A stretch of DNA of 42,604 nt, from the IMG/VR virus record IMGVR_UViG_3300042350_002123, positions 1 through 42,604 of that record. One strand, 5' to 3'. A model generated the notes under the pieces. That model ran no database searches. It was not told the origin of the DNA and saw only the letters and a program-made list of their open reading frames with translations. Made by a program: the position numbers and the translations under genes. How positions within the stretch are numbered: the first letter of the stretch is position 1; each line of letters opens with the position of its first letter. Shown piece by piece: positions 6,184 to 12,718 of the stretch. Origin of the DNA: a virus.

Positions 6184-6255
6184 ATGCTAGAAGTTTGCCT
6201 TGTATTTGGTGTTTGTATGGGTCTTGTCTCTGGTTACTGTCAAATCCAAGGTTAG
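6184..6255 (+). CDS. Possible 23-aa hydrophobic peptide
   Basis: ATG 6184 follows TTGGGAGATT, a good ribosome binding site at about 6 nt. The peptide is almost wholly hydrophobic with three cysteines (MLEVCLVFGVCMGLVSG) and could be a minimal membrane peptide. Supported only by the SD and composition. Confidence 0.35.
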   Translation: MLEVCLVFGVCMGLVSGYCQIQG

Positions 6256-6341
6256 TTATTAACTTATTTGCACATCGATATACTCTGTCAATTCTCCTCA
6301 CGAGAAAATAATAACTACTTCAACACGTTGTACTATTGGTG

Positions 6342-6560
6342 ATGCTTAATCTTATGAATGATCTTATGGCTGGATATTACATAATTTCTGGAATTCTATT
6401 CTTCTTCTTATTTGGTTCTGTTAGTATAGTTTGTGATATGTTCTTGAATCAGGAAGAAAAAGAAATTGTCATTAAAAAACGAGCGACAGAACCAGAATCT
6501 AGTCCGACACAATTCTTATCTGATGATTATCAAATTGATGATGATTTATTTGATAATTGA
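6342..6560 (+). CDS. Small membrane protein with acidic tail, 72 aa
   Basis: One strong transmembrane helix (about residues 12-36, GYYIISGILFFFLFGS...) is followed by a charged cytoplasmic tail ending DDDLFDN. The start is uncertain: ATG 6342 or ATG 6354 are both possible, and no clear SD is present. R2 copy c begins 7 nt after the stop. Confidence 0.65.
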   Translation: MLNLMNDLMAGYYIISGILFFFLFGSVSIVCDMFLNQEEKEIVIKKRATEPESSPTQFLSDDYQIDDDLFDN

Positions 6561-6567
6561 TTTTGTA

Positions 6568-6612
6568 TCATCTAATCTTTCAGATTTGGCGACCGTGGCG
6601 ATAGTCAGCGAA
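6568..6612 (+). repeat. Structured intergenic repeat R2, copy c
   Basis: The hairpin here is AATCT/AGATT with loop TTC, a compensatory change relative to AATCC/GGATT in copies a, b and d. The end is GGCGATAGTCAGCGAA. It is followed by GGGGGTCAGTTAAAAAATA, also found after copy d. Confidence 0.75.
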
Positions 6613-6675
6613 CAATGGGGGTCAGTTAAAAAATACAAATAAGAAATAACATTTCCATGCACCACCCCATCATGG

Positions 6676-6681
6676 TATAAT
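6676..6681 (+). promoter_or_regulatory. -10 box TATAAT with weak -35
   Basis: A perfect TATAAT preceded by TGG, but the -35 position (TTCCAT, 17 nt upstream) fits poorly and no CGATA motif is present. It would drive the leader peptide at 6744 and the gene at 6786. Confidence 0.45.
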
Positions 6682-6743
6682 ACAGGAGTCAACGGAGCCA
6701 ATAGTCAAGCATATGGTGAGACAAATGCGGGACTAAGGGAATC

Positions 6744-6770
6744 ATGGGCAAAAGTGTTTTTAACTTTTAA
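6744..6770 (+). CDS. Possible 8-aa leader peptide
   Basis: ATG 6744 follows TAAGGGA and encodes MGKSVFNF before TAA, 15 nt upstream of the strong SD of the next gene. Such short translated leaders can couple or attenuate the following gene. The start and SD are visible; the regulatory role is inference. Confidence 0.35.
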   Translation: MGKSVFNF

Positions 6771-6785
6771 ACCATGAGGTGATTT

Positions 6786-7040
6786 ATGCGTGCTAGATAT
6801 ATCGGTGAAAGTAATCGTAAGGAAATTCAGAGAAAGTATATTGACCAGATCTTGGGTGAATTAGATTTCATGCAGATCAAAGATAGGTTAAGAGACTATC
6901 TTCAGCATGAGAAAGACAAAGAATCTAATTATGCCTTAGAATCTGAGATACGGAAAGAAGCGCCAGAAGTTCTGGTGGAAAATTGGGAAGATTTTAATGG
7001 GCCTGCTACTCTCACAGAAGAGGAGCATTATCATGCCTAA
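6786..7040 (+). CDS. Hypothetical protein, 84 aa
   Basis: The ATG follows GAGGTGA, one of the strongest ribosome binding sites in the window. The protein is charged and helical, probably a small soluble dimer, with an acidic C-terminus (TLTEEEH). The next gene starts inside its end (8-nt overlap). No known family. Confidence 0.75.
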   Translation: MRARYIGESNRKEIQRKYIDQILGELDFMQIKDRLRDYLQHEKDKESNYALESEIRKEAPEVLVENWEDFNGPATLTEEEHYHA

Positions 7041-7284
7041 AACTTTTCATAGAATAATTTCTTTTGAGGTAGAGGGTGAAATATATGATCACTCTACTAA
7101 GCCAGAAGATATTATCAAAAGTTATGACTGGAGATTCAAGGGTTTTCATGACAACCATGAAGATAAATGTTTCTTAGAATCTTCTCATGATGATCGTCGT
7201 GGACGTATTACTAAAATGACTCGCAAGAGTAAAATTAGTAAAACTGATAAGGCAGATACAGAAACTTTTACAATTAACAAATGA
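7033..7284 (+). CDS. Hypothetical protein, 83 aa
   Basis: ATG 7033 follows AGAAGAGGAGC within the previous gene; an earlier GTG-type start in this frame would overlap much more and is rejected. The N-terminal half looks globular (beta strands around VEGEIYDHS); the C-terminal third is lysine/arginine rich. Function unknown. Confidence 0.7.
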   Translation: MPKTFHRIISFEVEGEIYDHSTKPEDIIKSYDWRFKGFHDNHEDKCFLESSHDDRRGRITKMTRKSKISKTDKADTETFTINK

Positions 7285-7292
7285 GGTGCTTT

Positions 7293-7400
7293 ATGAATTA
7301 TACATTAGTTTATTGGAGCGTTGGAATAATAGTAACATTGTTAGCATTAGTATCTTTATATTATTACTCATGCCATTGTTCTCCTCCAACTATTAAATAG
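7293..7400 (+). CDS. 35-aa single-span membrane protein
   Basis: ATG 7293 follows GAGGTGC at 7 nt. Nearly all of the peptide is one hydrophobic helix (VGIIVTLLALVSLYYY) with a short Cys/Pro tail. It is the last gene before R2 copy d and is coupled to the gene at 7033 by an 8-nt gap. Confidence 0.65.
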   Translation: MNYTLVYWSVGIIVTLLALVSLYYYSCHCSPPTIK

Positions 7401-7443
7401 TAAACAATAGTAATTTGATGTTATTTTAATCCGGTAGGGTTAG

Positions 7444-7490
7444 TCTCGGCTAATCCTCCGGATTTGGTTTTGTTGGTGATAGTCAGCGAG
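7444..7490 (+). repeat. Structured intergenic repeat R2, copy d
   Basis: TCTCG (7444-7448) can pair with CGAGA at the 3' end, and the internal hairpin is AATCC/GGATT with loop TCC. Downstream it shares GGGTCAGTTAAAAAAT with copy c. Confidence 0.75.
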
Positions 7491-7608
7491 ATTAGAGGGT
7501 CAGTTAAAAAATGGTAATAGGCTGCAACTTGACCACATATCCCCCGAACTTACTATAACATAAATGACAGTCGCAGGGACGCGACATTACTTCAACAGGA
7601 GAAAGTTT

Positions 7609-7824
7609 ATGATTAAGTTTGTTCTTGTGTTTGCTCTTATGGTTCTTGGTTCGTCAACCTATGCTGGTGAGTGTGCTAGTGGCAATTGTACACTACGAAG
7701 TCGAGTTGTCAATGTTACTAGGGAAGTTATTTCAGTCCCAGTAGAAGTAACACGCCGAACAGTTGAGGCTACCCGTAATGTTGGTCGAAGAACTGTAGCT
7801 CGCGTTCGCAGTGTTGTTCGTTAA
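7609..7824 (+). CDS. Secreted basic protein, 71 aa
   Basis: ATG 7609 follows CAGGAGAAAG. Residues 1-19 are a signal peptide ending at a typical AYA/G-type site (SSTYAGE). The mature part has a C...C pair and an Arg/Val-rich region (TRRTVEATRNVGRR), and is highly basic. Phage-encoded exported proteins of this kind could act in the envelope or as superinfection factors; that is inference. A terminator follows about 65 nt after the stop. Confidence 0.7.
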   Translation: MIKFVLVFALMVLGSSTYAGECASGNCTLRSRVVNVTREVISVPVEVTRRTVEATRNVGRRTVARVRSVVR

Positions 7825-7890
7825 TATTCATGGTCGATAATCAAAAGGATCATAGGACAGATTTGTTTGATTATAGATCATTAGAGAATT

Positions 7891-7918
7891 CCCCCGAATA
7901 AACTCGGGGGTCTTTTCT
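7891..7918 (+). terminator. Rho-independent terminator
   Basis: CCCCCGA (7891-7897) pairs perfectly with TCGGGGG (7904-7910) around a 6-nt loop, followed by TCTTTTCT. It separates the two secreted-protein genes. Confidence 0.9.
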
Positions 7919-7950
7919 TAAATAGACTTATTACTTTCACGGAGGAACTT

Positions 7951-8295
7951 ATGAAGATTTTTATGATTGCAATTGCTCTAGTTTTTGTCACTACTTTTAC
8001 CGCAGAGGCGGCTCGACCAAAGTATTATAGTCAGCCAACTTATCGGGTAGAAAGTTATACAAAAAACTATGTTGGAAATAATGATCAGGAACGTTGTCAG
8101 GCCGAAGCTAATCATATGGCAGCTAATAACATTACTGGTCATGTGTGGGGTGTTATTGGTAGCTTTGAAGGAGTTGGTTATGGTTCGTCTCCCAATTGTA
8201 ACACTTGTACTCCAGGTAACAATATGAGACTAACAGGAGATGCGTCAGCACAAGGTAAGAATGGTAAATGGTATAGAGTAAGGTCTTGGAGATAA
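7951..8295 (+). CDS. Secreted protein with Cys pairs, 114 aa
   Basis: ATG 7951 follows CGGAGGAAC, a strong SD. Residues 1-20 form a signal peptide with cleavage after AEA. The mature domain carries CQAEANHMA, a GHVWGVIGSFEGVGYG segment and two more cysteines (CNTC), which suggests a small disulfide-stabilised exported domain. I recall the CQAEA/FEGVGYG pattern in small secreted bacterial proteins but cannot name a family. tRNA-Gly follows 9 nt later. Confidence 0.7.
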   Translation: MKIFMIAIALVFVTTFTAEAARPKYYSQPTYRVESYTKNYVGNNDQERCQAEANHMAANNITGHVWGVIGSFEGVGYGSSPNCNTCTPGNNMRLTGDASAQGKNGKWYRVRSWR

Positions 8296-8304
8296 TATCT
8301 TCAG

Positions 8305-8376
8305 GCAAGAGTAGCTCAATGGTAGAGCGTTAGGTTTCCAACCTGAATGTTGAGAGTTCGAGTCTCTTCTCTTGCT
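8305..8376 (+). tRNA. tRNA-Gly (anticodon UCC)
   Basis: Acceptor GCAAGAG/CTCTTGC, D stem GCTC/GAGC, anticodon stem TTAGG/CCTGA with loop TTTCCAA, T stem GAGAG/CTCTT with loop TTCGAGT. The anticodon TCC reads GGA. It lies alone between a secreted-protein gene and R2 copy e. Confidence 0.93.
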
Positions 8377-8395
8377 TTTAATAGTCTCAATTGTA

Positions 8396-8440
8396 TCAGC
8401 TAATAAAGTCGGTTTGGATTTTATGGATATAGTCAGCGAA
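8396..8440 (+). repeat. Structured intergenic repeat R2, copy e
   Basis: CTAATAAAGTCGGTTTGG followed by TGG and ATATAGTCAGCGAA. The upper hairpin is weaker than in copies a-d, but the conserved 3' block is intact. It ends 7 nt before an ATG with no other SD. Confidence 0.65.
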
Positions 8441-8447
8441 CTTTAGT

Positions 8448-8636
8448 ATGATAACAACCATTAAAATAGAATCTCAGATGAATTGTGAGCATATTTGTCA
8501 AAAGATTCATCAGGCCATACTAAAATATCAACAAAATAGTCCTGACATGTCTGATACTCTAATAGTTATCGACATTAAGAAAGTGTCCGCTGATACTGAT
8601 AGTCTGATACCCAAGTTGGAATTTAAGACTGAATAA
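8448..8636 (+). CDS. Hypothetical protein, 62 aa
   Basis: The ATG at 8448 comes directly after R2 copy e with no purine-rich SD. The product has a two-cysteine N-terminus and a beta-strand segment (TLIVIDIKKV). Function unknown. Its translation may be controlled by the repeat hairpin. Confidence 0.6.
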   Translation: MITTIKIESQMNCEHICQKIHQAILKYQQNSPDMSDTLIVIDIKKVSADTDSLIPKLEFKTE

Positions 8637-8693
8637 ATCTTGATAGAGTAGTCTGGCCTCTTTATAATACTCTTGAGATATATAGCTTATGTG

Positions 8694-8740
8694 TCTCACC
8701 TAAAACTTCCGATTTGGAATTTATGGAAACAGTCAGCGAG
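8694..8740 (+). repeat. Structured intergenic repeat R2, copy f
   Basis: TCTCACCTAAA...GATTTGG...TATGG-AAACAGTCAGCGAG. CTC (8695-8697) can pair with GAG at the 3' end. The next ATG (8751) is 11 nt downstream and again has no separate SD. Confidence 0.65.
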
Positions 8741-8750
8741 GATTTGTACT

Positions 8751-8918
8751 ATGGCAAAAAAGAAATCTAGTCCTAAAAAGAAAGCCTGCTCTAAGAAAGT
8801 TTGTAAAAAGAATTGTGCTCCGAAAAGTTGTGACAAAATTGAGCAGGTTGAACCAAAGACTGAAACTAAATCAGAATATTTTCTGGGCTTAATTAAGAAA
8901 GTTTTTGGTTATGAATGA
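8751..8918 (+). CDS. Lys/Cys-rich basic protein, 55 aa
   Basis: The first 30 residues are mostly Lys, Ser and Cys (KKKSSPKKKACSKK...), followed by an acidic linker and a hydrophobic C-terminal helix (YFLGLIKKVFG). It could bind nucleic acid through the basic part, which is inference. The next gene overlaps its end by 8 nt. Confidence 0.65.
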   Translation: MAKKKSSPKKKACSKKVCKKNCAPKSCDKIEQVEPKTETKSEYFLGLIKKVFGYE

Positions 8919-9045
8919 GATATTCCGTATCTTAGGATTCTTTATGATATCCTTGATCCTAGTAGAATCAGCAGTATATTTTGGGAGTTTATATTTTGTC
9001 TCCTATCTATCAAGGAAAGACGACAATGATAGCTCAGGTAACTAA
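8911..9045 (+). CDS. Small membrane protein, 44 aa
   Basis: ATG 8911 overlaps the end of the previous gene. A single hydrophobic region (residues 5-32, LGFFMISLILVESAVYFGSLYF) is followed by a charged tail. It is the first of four consecutive overlapping genes for tiny membrane proteins. Confidence 0.6.
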   Translation: MNEIFRILGFFMISLILVESAVYFGSLYFVSYLSRKDDNDSSGN

Positions 9046-9172
9046 TATTGTTAAAAGACCAATTTGCCCCACATTCATTCATGATGATCCTACCAGAATA
9101 TTCATAATCCTCATACTACTCTTAGCCCTATCGGCCATCTTTTACAGAATACTGAGAGCTTTAAATGATTGA
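9026..9172 (+). CDS. Small membrane protein, 48 aa
   Basis: ATG 9026 has AAGGAAAG 6 nt upstream and overlaps the previous gene by 20 nt. A long hydrophobic helix (IFIILILLLALSAIF) spans the C-terminal half. An in-frame TTG at 8981 is less likely as the start. Confidence 0.6.
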   Translation: MIAQVTNIVKRPICPTFIHDDPTRIFIILILLLALSAIFYRILRALND

Positions 9173-9287
9173 GAATGATCCCCTTATTTTACACGGAGCA
9201 TGGATAATTCTTGCCTGCATCACAATTCATTCGTTTTTGATAGACTATTTAGAGTATCTTTTCAATAAGGACGATAATTATGAGTAA
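9165..9287 (+). CDS. Small membrane protein, 40 aa
   Basis: ATG 9165 overlaps the previous gene by 8 nt. One transmembrane helix (AWIILACITIHSFLI) is followed by an acidic tail. Function unknown. Confidence 0.55.
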   Translation: MIENDPLILHGAWIILACITIHSFLIDYLEYLFNKDDNYE

Positions 9288-9456
9288 ATCAAAATTTGAA
9301 GAATTTCACGTTCCTTTCATTAAGAATCTAGTTTTTGTGGCTCTAGTTACTATAGTTTCTATGGTTTCTGTACATTATTATCTTACAAAATCATTATCAG
9401 TACCCCAACAATCATCAACTTATACATCTGAACAATCCCAGAGTACGCTCAAGTGA
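9280..9456 (+). CDS. Small membrane protein, 58 aa
   Basis: ATG 9280 overlaps the previous gene by 8 nt, with AAGGACGATAATT upstream as SD. A short N-terminal charged stretch is followed by a helix (residues 16-35, VFVALVTIVSMVSVHYY) and a Ser/Gln-rich exposed tail. The last gene of the membrane cluster. Confidence 0.6.
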   Translation: MSKSKFEEFHVPFIKNLVFVALVTIVSMVSVHYYLTKSLSVPQQSSTYTSEQSQSTLK

Positions 9457-9464
9457 GGTTGTTC

Positions 9465-9545
9465 TTAGCTAATATCACCTATTTATCGGCTAAAAGTATT
9501 AAAATCCACTTATTATCTTATCCCGTGGTGAAATTTGTGGGATAA
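9465..9545 (+). ncRNA. Two intergenic hairpins of unknown role
   Basis: TTAGC (9465-9469) pairs with GCTAA (9489-9493), and TTATCCC (9518-9524) pairs with GGGATAA (9539-9545). Neither has a T-run, so they are not classic terminators. They may mark the 3' end of the membrane-protein transcript. Confidence 0.35.
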
Positions 9546-9598
9546 CAGGCTAATTGTACAGGATTTGAATAAAGTTGTCAAGCCCCCTATGTCGATAC

Positions 9599-9627
9599 TT
9601 GACGAAAGCGATTCTTTGTGATATACT
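9599..9627 (+). promoter_or_regulatory. Promoter
   Basis: -35 TTGACG (9599-9604), 17-nt spacer with GCGATT, -10 TATACT (9622-9627). It drives the gene at 9685. Confidence 0.75.
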
Positions 9628-9684
9628 GCTATGGTGGATACGGGTAGTAAAAGTAATAATGCAGGGGAAATTTGAGGTTTTAGG

Positions 9685-9870
9685 ATGTATAAACAGATTC
9701 AATTAACCAACAGTGAACTAGATCTTTTAGCCTCTATGATCCAATATTATATTGACCAAAAGAAGGACAAACCGGGCTTTGAAATCAATAATGCTCACAT
9801 TATGCTACGTCATATCTGTGGGATTAATGCCCGTAAAGGGAGTAATCAAATAGCTTTTAGTGGTAAGTAA
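9685..9870 (+). CDS. Hypothetical protein, 61 aa
   Basis: ATG 9685 lies after TTTGAGGTTTTAGG. A small, mainly helical protein (NSELDLLASMIQYYID) with a basic C-terminus. It has its own promoter and faces the convergent HNH gene, whose end is 18 nt away. Function unknown. Confidence 0.65.
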   Translation: MYKQIQLTNSELDLLASMIQYYIDQKKDKPGFEINNAHIMLRHICGINARKGSNQIAFSGK

Positions 9871-9888
9871 ACCCAAATCAAAAACAAA

Positions 9889-10578
9889 TCAATCAGAAAT
9901 GAATTTGCTTCCTTTTAACAAATTATCTTTGGCCCATAATGGCTGAAGATTTGAGTAATTGAAGCATTGTTTAACTTGCTCAGGATCAGAGAAATCGAAA
10001 GATGATATTGGGCGAATATGGTCAACGTGCCATCCTTTAAATGACCAGTTTTCCCAACTCATACCTTCTTTAAATTGAGACTCTAAATGCAGTTTTAATT
10101 TCTCAATAGAACATCCTACCAATTCAATAGACGACTCAGATTTTAGTCCATGAGCTAAGGCTTGATACAATCTACCTCTGAGTGATTTCTTTAATTTAAG
10201 CAATGGGTTTTTACGACAATTCTCAATAGTCCTTTTATTAATTTTGTCTCTATTATTTGTGGCATAAATTTTATTTTGTTCAATAATTTTTTCTCTATTA
10301 ATTAAGTAGTATTCTTTCTGTTTTTGTAATCTTTTGTCTCTATTATTTGAATGATATGTTTTATTCATTTCTATTAACTTGTCTTTATTATTCAAATACC
10401 ATGTTTTAGATTTTTCCTTTCTTTTTTCTTTGTTATTTAAGTGATATTCTTTGTAGTATTTGTTTAAACATATTTTACAGGCATGAGCTAATCCATTTTC
10501 ATTATTCGGCCTTTTTTTCTTATGAAAACAAGTAAAAGGTTTTTCTTCTTTACATTTATTACAAAATTTAGTGTCCAT
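9889..10578 (-). CDS. HNH endonuclease (minus strand)
   Basis: The only minus-strand gene, 229 aa. It starts with a four-Cys zinc finger (CNKC near 6-9, CKIC near 34-37) followed by repeated KEYH/YLNNK/DK helical units (about 40-115) that look like a charged coiled spacer. The C-terminal domain (about 140-229) has the phage HNH signature: GCSIEKLKLHLE, WHVDHIRPISSFDF and NLQPLWAKDN. It is a close relative of the gene at 32118, so one probably arose by transposition of the other. It lies against the direction of all neighbours, as expected for a mobile endonuclease. Confidence 0.88.
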   Translation of the reverse strand: MDTKFCNKCKEEKPFTCFHKKKRPNNENGLAHACKICLNKYYKEYHLNNKEKRKEKSKTWYLNNKDKLIEMNKTYHSNNRDKRLQKQKEYYLINREKIIEQNKIYATNNRDKINKRTIENCRKNPLLKLKKSLRGRLYQALAHGLKSESSIELVGCSIEKLKLHLESQFKEGMSWENWSFKGWHVDHIRPISSFDFSDPEQVKQCFNYSNLQPLWAKDNLLKGSKFISD

Positions 10579-10622
10579 AAATTAGCCTATTAAAACAACA
10601 ACCCAAGCAGAGTCAAGGTCAG

Positions 10623-10651
10623 TTGACAACAGCTTGGGCGTCGAGTATAAT
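10623..10651 (+). promoter_or_regulatory. Promoter
   Basis: -35 TTGACA (10623-10628), 17-nt spacer with GTCGAG, -10 TATAAT (10646-10651). It probably starts the operon beginning at 10728. Confidence 0.75.
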
Positions 10652-10727
10652 CGTTTGTATTGTAGTGTCAAAAGTGTCTGACCACACCCTCAACATCATA
10701 TAATACACCTAATTTGGAGGACAACCC

Positions 10728-10868
10728 ATGAACGATAAACTGAAAAGTAATATCAGGAACTTTATTGTAGATTATGATAATACTGAGAATGATTTTAATA
10801 TGGCTGATTATGATTTGTGGCTTGAGACTGCTGTTAATCTTTTGAAAGAAGTTTTGGAGAATAAATAA
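10728..10868 (+). CDS. Hypothetical acidic protein, 46 aa
   Basis: ATG 10728 follows TTGGAGGAC. The protein is acidic and helical (DYDNTENDFNMADYD, then a hydrophobic helix WLETAVNLLKEVLE). The stop overlaps the next ATG (TAATG). First gene of an eight-gene operon of small proteins. Confidence 0.7.
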   Translation: MNDKLKSNIRNFIVDYDNTENDFNMADYDLWLETAVNLLKEVLENK

Positions 10869-11077
10869 TGACCGAAAATCCGCTACAACTAGCAACTAAA
10901 GCTTGGATAGAAGCAGTCCAGAAATATTATGAGAATACTCGTAGTAATGAATTGACCCAAATACATATGAGAGGGCATTTTAGCGGTTGGAGCGAAAGAG
11001 AGATAGTGAATTTAGCGAACAAATTGGCTAAAAATGAAAATGATTATCCTTTGTGGAGAGACAAGGAGAATAAATAA
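10868..11077 (+). CDS. Hypothetical protein, 69 aa
   Basis: Coupled by TAATG at both ends. A helical, charged protein with no obvious motif except a GHFSGWSEREIVNLANKL segment that could be a helix-turn-helix-like turn. Function unknown. Confidence 0.7.
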   Translation: MTENPLQLATKAWIEAVQKYYENTRSNELTQIHMRGHFSGWSEREIVNLANKLAKNENDYPLWRDKENK

Positions 11078-11166
11078 TGGCTGGACTTGTATTATTTGGT
11101 ATACTAGGATATATGGCTTGTATACGAATTTATGATTGGTGGAATGGATATGGGGAGTTGTTTTAA
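11077..11166 (+). CDS. 29-aa membrane peptide
   Basis: ATG 11077 follows AAGGAG at about 7 nt. A single hydrophobic helix (residues 3-18) is followed by WW and an acidic end. Its TAA overlaps the next ATG. Confidence 0.55.
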   Translation: MAGLVLFGILGYMACIRIYDWWNGYGELF

Positions 11167-11357
11167 TGACTAGTGAAGATAATAAAGAGGATTGTCTTAC
11201 TTTACTAAAAGAGATGAAAGAACTATGTAGAGTATTTGCCAAACACAAAGTCGATGACCCTGCTATGGCATCCTTCATTTATGCTGTGAATCAATCTACT
11301 AATGTTCTTATTGAGATTATCGAAAATAAGCCACTAGAAATTAAAAGGATGTTTTAG
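11166..11357 (+). CDS. Hypothetical protein, 63 aa
   Basis: Starts at the TAATG junction (11166). An earlier in-frame ATG at 11136 would overlap the membrane peptide and is not preferred. Helical, soluble, with two cysteines. Unknown role. Confidence 0.65.
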   Translation: MTSEDNKEDCLTLLKEMKELCRVFAKHKVDDPAMASFIYAVNQSTNVLIEIIENKPLEIKRMF

Positions 11358-11560
11358 TGCAAATTAATATAAAAAAAGAACTGAAAAATCTTGATCGTAA
11401 TGATTTTGCGGCAGTTCATAATCTGGTTGATCTAATTATATCTGATCTTAGTGATCTTCTAGTTGATGTGGGTGATGAAATTATGTTGGCTGCTACAAAA
11501 GACTATATGATTGACCTTATTAACCCCGACCTATTAGATTTTGATTCAAGTGAGTCTTGA
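11357..11560 (+). CDS. Hypothetical protein, 67 aa (GTG start)
   Basis: GTG at 11357 shares its first base with the upstream TAG. Acidic and strongly helical (LVDLIISDLSDLLVDV). Last gene before a promoter at 11557 that overlaps its stop codon. Confidence 0.6.
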   Translation: MQINIKKELKNLDRNDFAAVHNLVDLIISDLSDLLVDVGDEIMLAATKDYMIDLINPDLLDFDSSES

Positions 11561-11585
11561 CAACATCCGATACCTATGGTATACT
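11557..11585 (+). promoter_or_regulatory. Promoter
   Basis: -35 TTGACA (11557-11562), 17-nt spacer with CCGATA, -10 TATACT (11580-11585); a near-ideal example of the window's consensus. It drives the operon from 11655 to 12933. Confidence 0.88.
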
Positions 11586-11654
11586 CACTTTGTCTTGCAA
11601 ACGATAACATATTATCACTTGATATCATAAAACACACACAAATGCTCATATATT

Positions 11655-11894
11655 ATGACTAAACAAGAACCAATAACTTTGACTAACGAAGAAATTGAGG
11701 CGATTGAGTGGTGTTTGTCGTTACCCGTCCTCGACAGAGATTTTGTCAAGATGATGCCCCTACGCAATCTATTAGAAAGAACAAATAATAACAAGCAAAT
11801 GGAAATTGCTAGAGAGATTATGAAACAAGATAGTGAGTGTCTTAGGAATTTAAGTAAAAATAATAATGACTCTATTAAGAACTTTGATTCTTGA
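11655..11894 (+). CDS. Hypothetical protein, 79 aa
   Basis: ATG 11655 lies 70 nt after the promoter. Helical and charged, with a TLTNEEIEAIEWCL N-terminus typical of small phage regulatory or scaffold proteins. No family recognised. Its end overlaps the next gene by 29 nt. Confidence 0.7.
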   Translation: MTKQEPITLTNEEIEAIEWCLSLPVLDRDFVKMMPLRNLLERTNNNKQMEIAREIMKQDSECLRNLSKNNNDSIKNFDS

Positions 11895-12054
11895 ATATGA
11901 TATTGTTGAGATTCATTACAATGAACTTTTGAAGAATAAACCTTACTTGATCAGGGTTTTTAGCTATAATAGTAGTGACCCTACTGAACTCAGAGTGGAC
12001 GAAAATCAAGTCAACAATCTATATCAAACTCTTAAAGAATACTATCTATTATGA
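11866..12054 (+). CDS. Hypothetical protein, 62 aa
   Basis: ATG 11866 is inside the previous gene with no clear SD, so it may depend on coupling. It has an alpha/beta look (TLILEYDIVEIHYNELL). The next gene overlaps by ATGA-type coupling at 12051. Confidence 0.55.
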   Translation: MTLLRTLILEYDIVEIHYNELLKNKPYLIRVFSYNSSDPTELRVDENQVNNLYQTLKEYYLL

Positions 12055-12257
12055 AAATTCAAAACAAGAAAGAAATTGTTCTCAGTGTCCAAGATGTTCA
12101 AACTATTCTTTTTGATCATTTGACTAAAGAGCATAAGTTGAGCGGAGATTTTAATTTTGATTTTGTCGTTATCAATAAACCATATTCATGTGGAATGTAT
12201 GATTCTTGTGATCGTCATGAATTTGATGGTGTGAAGATTGTGGTGACTCATGAATAG
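12051..12257 (+). CDS. Hypothetical protein, 68 aa
   Basis: ATG 12051 overlaps the previous stop. The protein has a CGMYDSCDRH segment that could bind a metal and a beta-rich C-terminus (KIVVTHE). Function unknown. Confidence 0.65.
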   Translation: MKIQNKKEIVLSVQDVQTILFDHLTKEHKLSGDFNFDFVVINKPYSCGMYDSCDRHEFDGVKIVVTHE

Positions 12258-12281
12258 CCAAGAAACTCTGGAAAAAATGAT

Positions 12282-12458
12282 ATGAGTTCTAACGAACAAA
12301 TTAATGTTGGGGAGGAATTGGTCACAAGACTACAAAATCTGAATAAGATGTTAGATGCTATTAAATCAGCACAGTTCGATGAGTTGAATCTTCCAGAAAT
12401 AAATGAACAAAATAAATCTACTGTGAAATCTAAAAAGTCTCCTAAAAGGACAAAATAA
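12282..12458 (+). CDS. Hypothetical protein with basic tail, 58 aa
   Basis: ATG 12282 begins a frame that ends in KSKKSPKRTK and a TAA overlapping the ATG of the next gene (TAATG). The first part is an amphipathic helix (ELVTRLQNLNKMLDAI). The tight coupling is the main support for this short gene. Confidence 0.6.
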   Translation: MSSNEQINVGEELVTRLQNLNKMLDAIKSAQFDELNLPEINEQNKSTVKSKKSPKRTK

Positions 12459-12718
12459 TGGGCTGGGAATACCGAATTAGCAAAGAAATACAAACACATA
12501 AGCATCTTCGCTATGATCCTAAGATAGTTTTTGGGATTAAAAAAGTATTTGTTGGCGAGAATGGGGATATTACTTATATTCGCTCTATGCCTGTATTTAT
12601 GTGTGAAACTGTTGATGAGTTGAAAACTGAGATTCAGAATATGCTGGAGGGTTGTAATAAACCCATGATTGACTATCAAGGATTACAAGACAGAGTAAAT
12701 GAACTGGAGAAAAAATGA
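12458..12718 (+). CDS. Small phage protein (W-x-YRI family), 86 aa
   Basis: N-terminal beta strands with a WEYRI start, a VFVGENGDITYIRSMPV core and a C-terminal helix ending in a coiled-coil like tail. It resembles the 73-aa protein at 17208, which has the same order of segments, so the two are probably paralogs of a small family common in large phages. Function unknown. Confidence 0.7.
   Translation: MGWEYRISKEIQTHKHLRYDPKIVFGIKKVFVGENGDITYIRSMPVFMCETVDELKTEIQNMLEGCNKPMIDYQGLQDRVNELEKK

Larger units (their letters stand above)
5924..6341. other. Spacer with promoter and one tiny gene
   Basis: About 400 nt containing a promoter at 5976-6004 and a possible 23-aa gene at 6184. I see no structured repeat. 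A long minus-strand frame (5945-6301) and a TTG-initiated plus frame (6126-6311) lack ribosome binding sites and are not called. Confidence 0.5.

Noticed and set aside
5945-6301. A 118-aa minus-strand frame in the 5924-6341 spacer
   Set aside because: No SD, no coupling, and only one well-supported minus-strand gene exists in the window.
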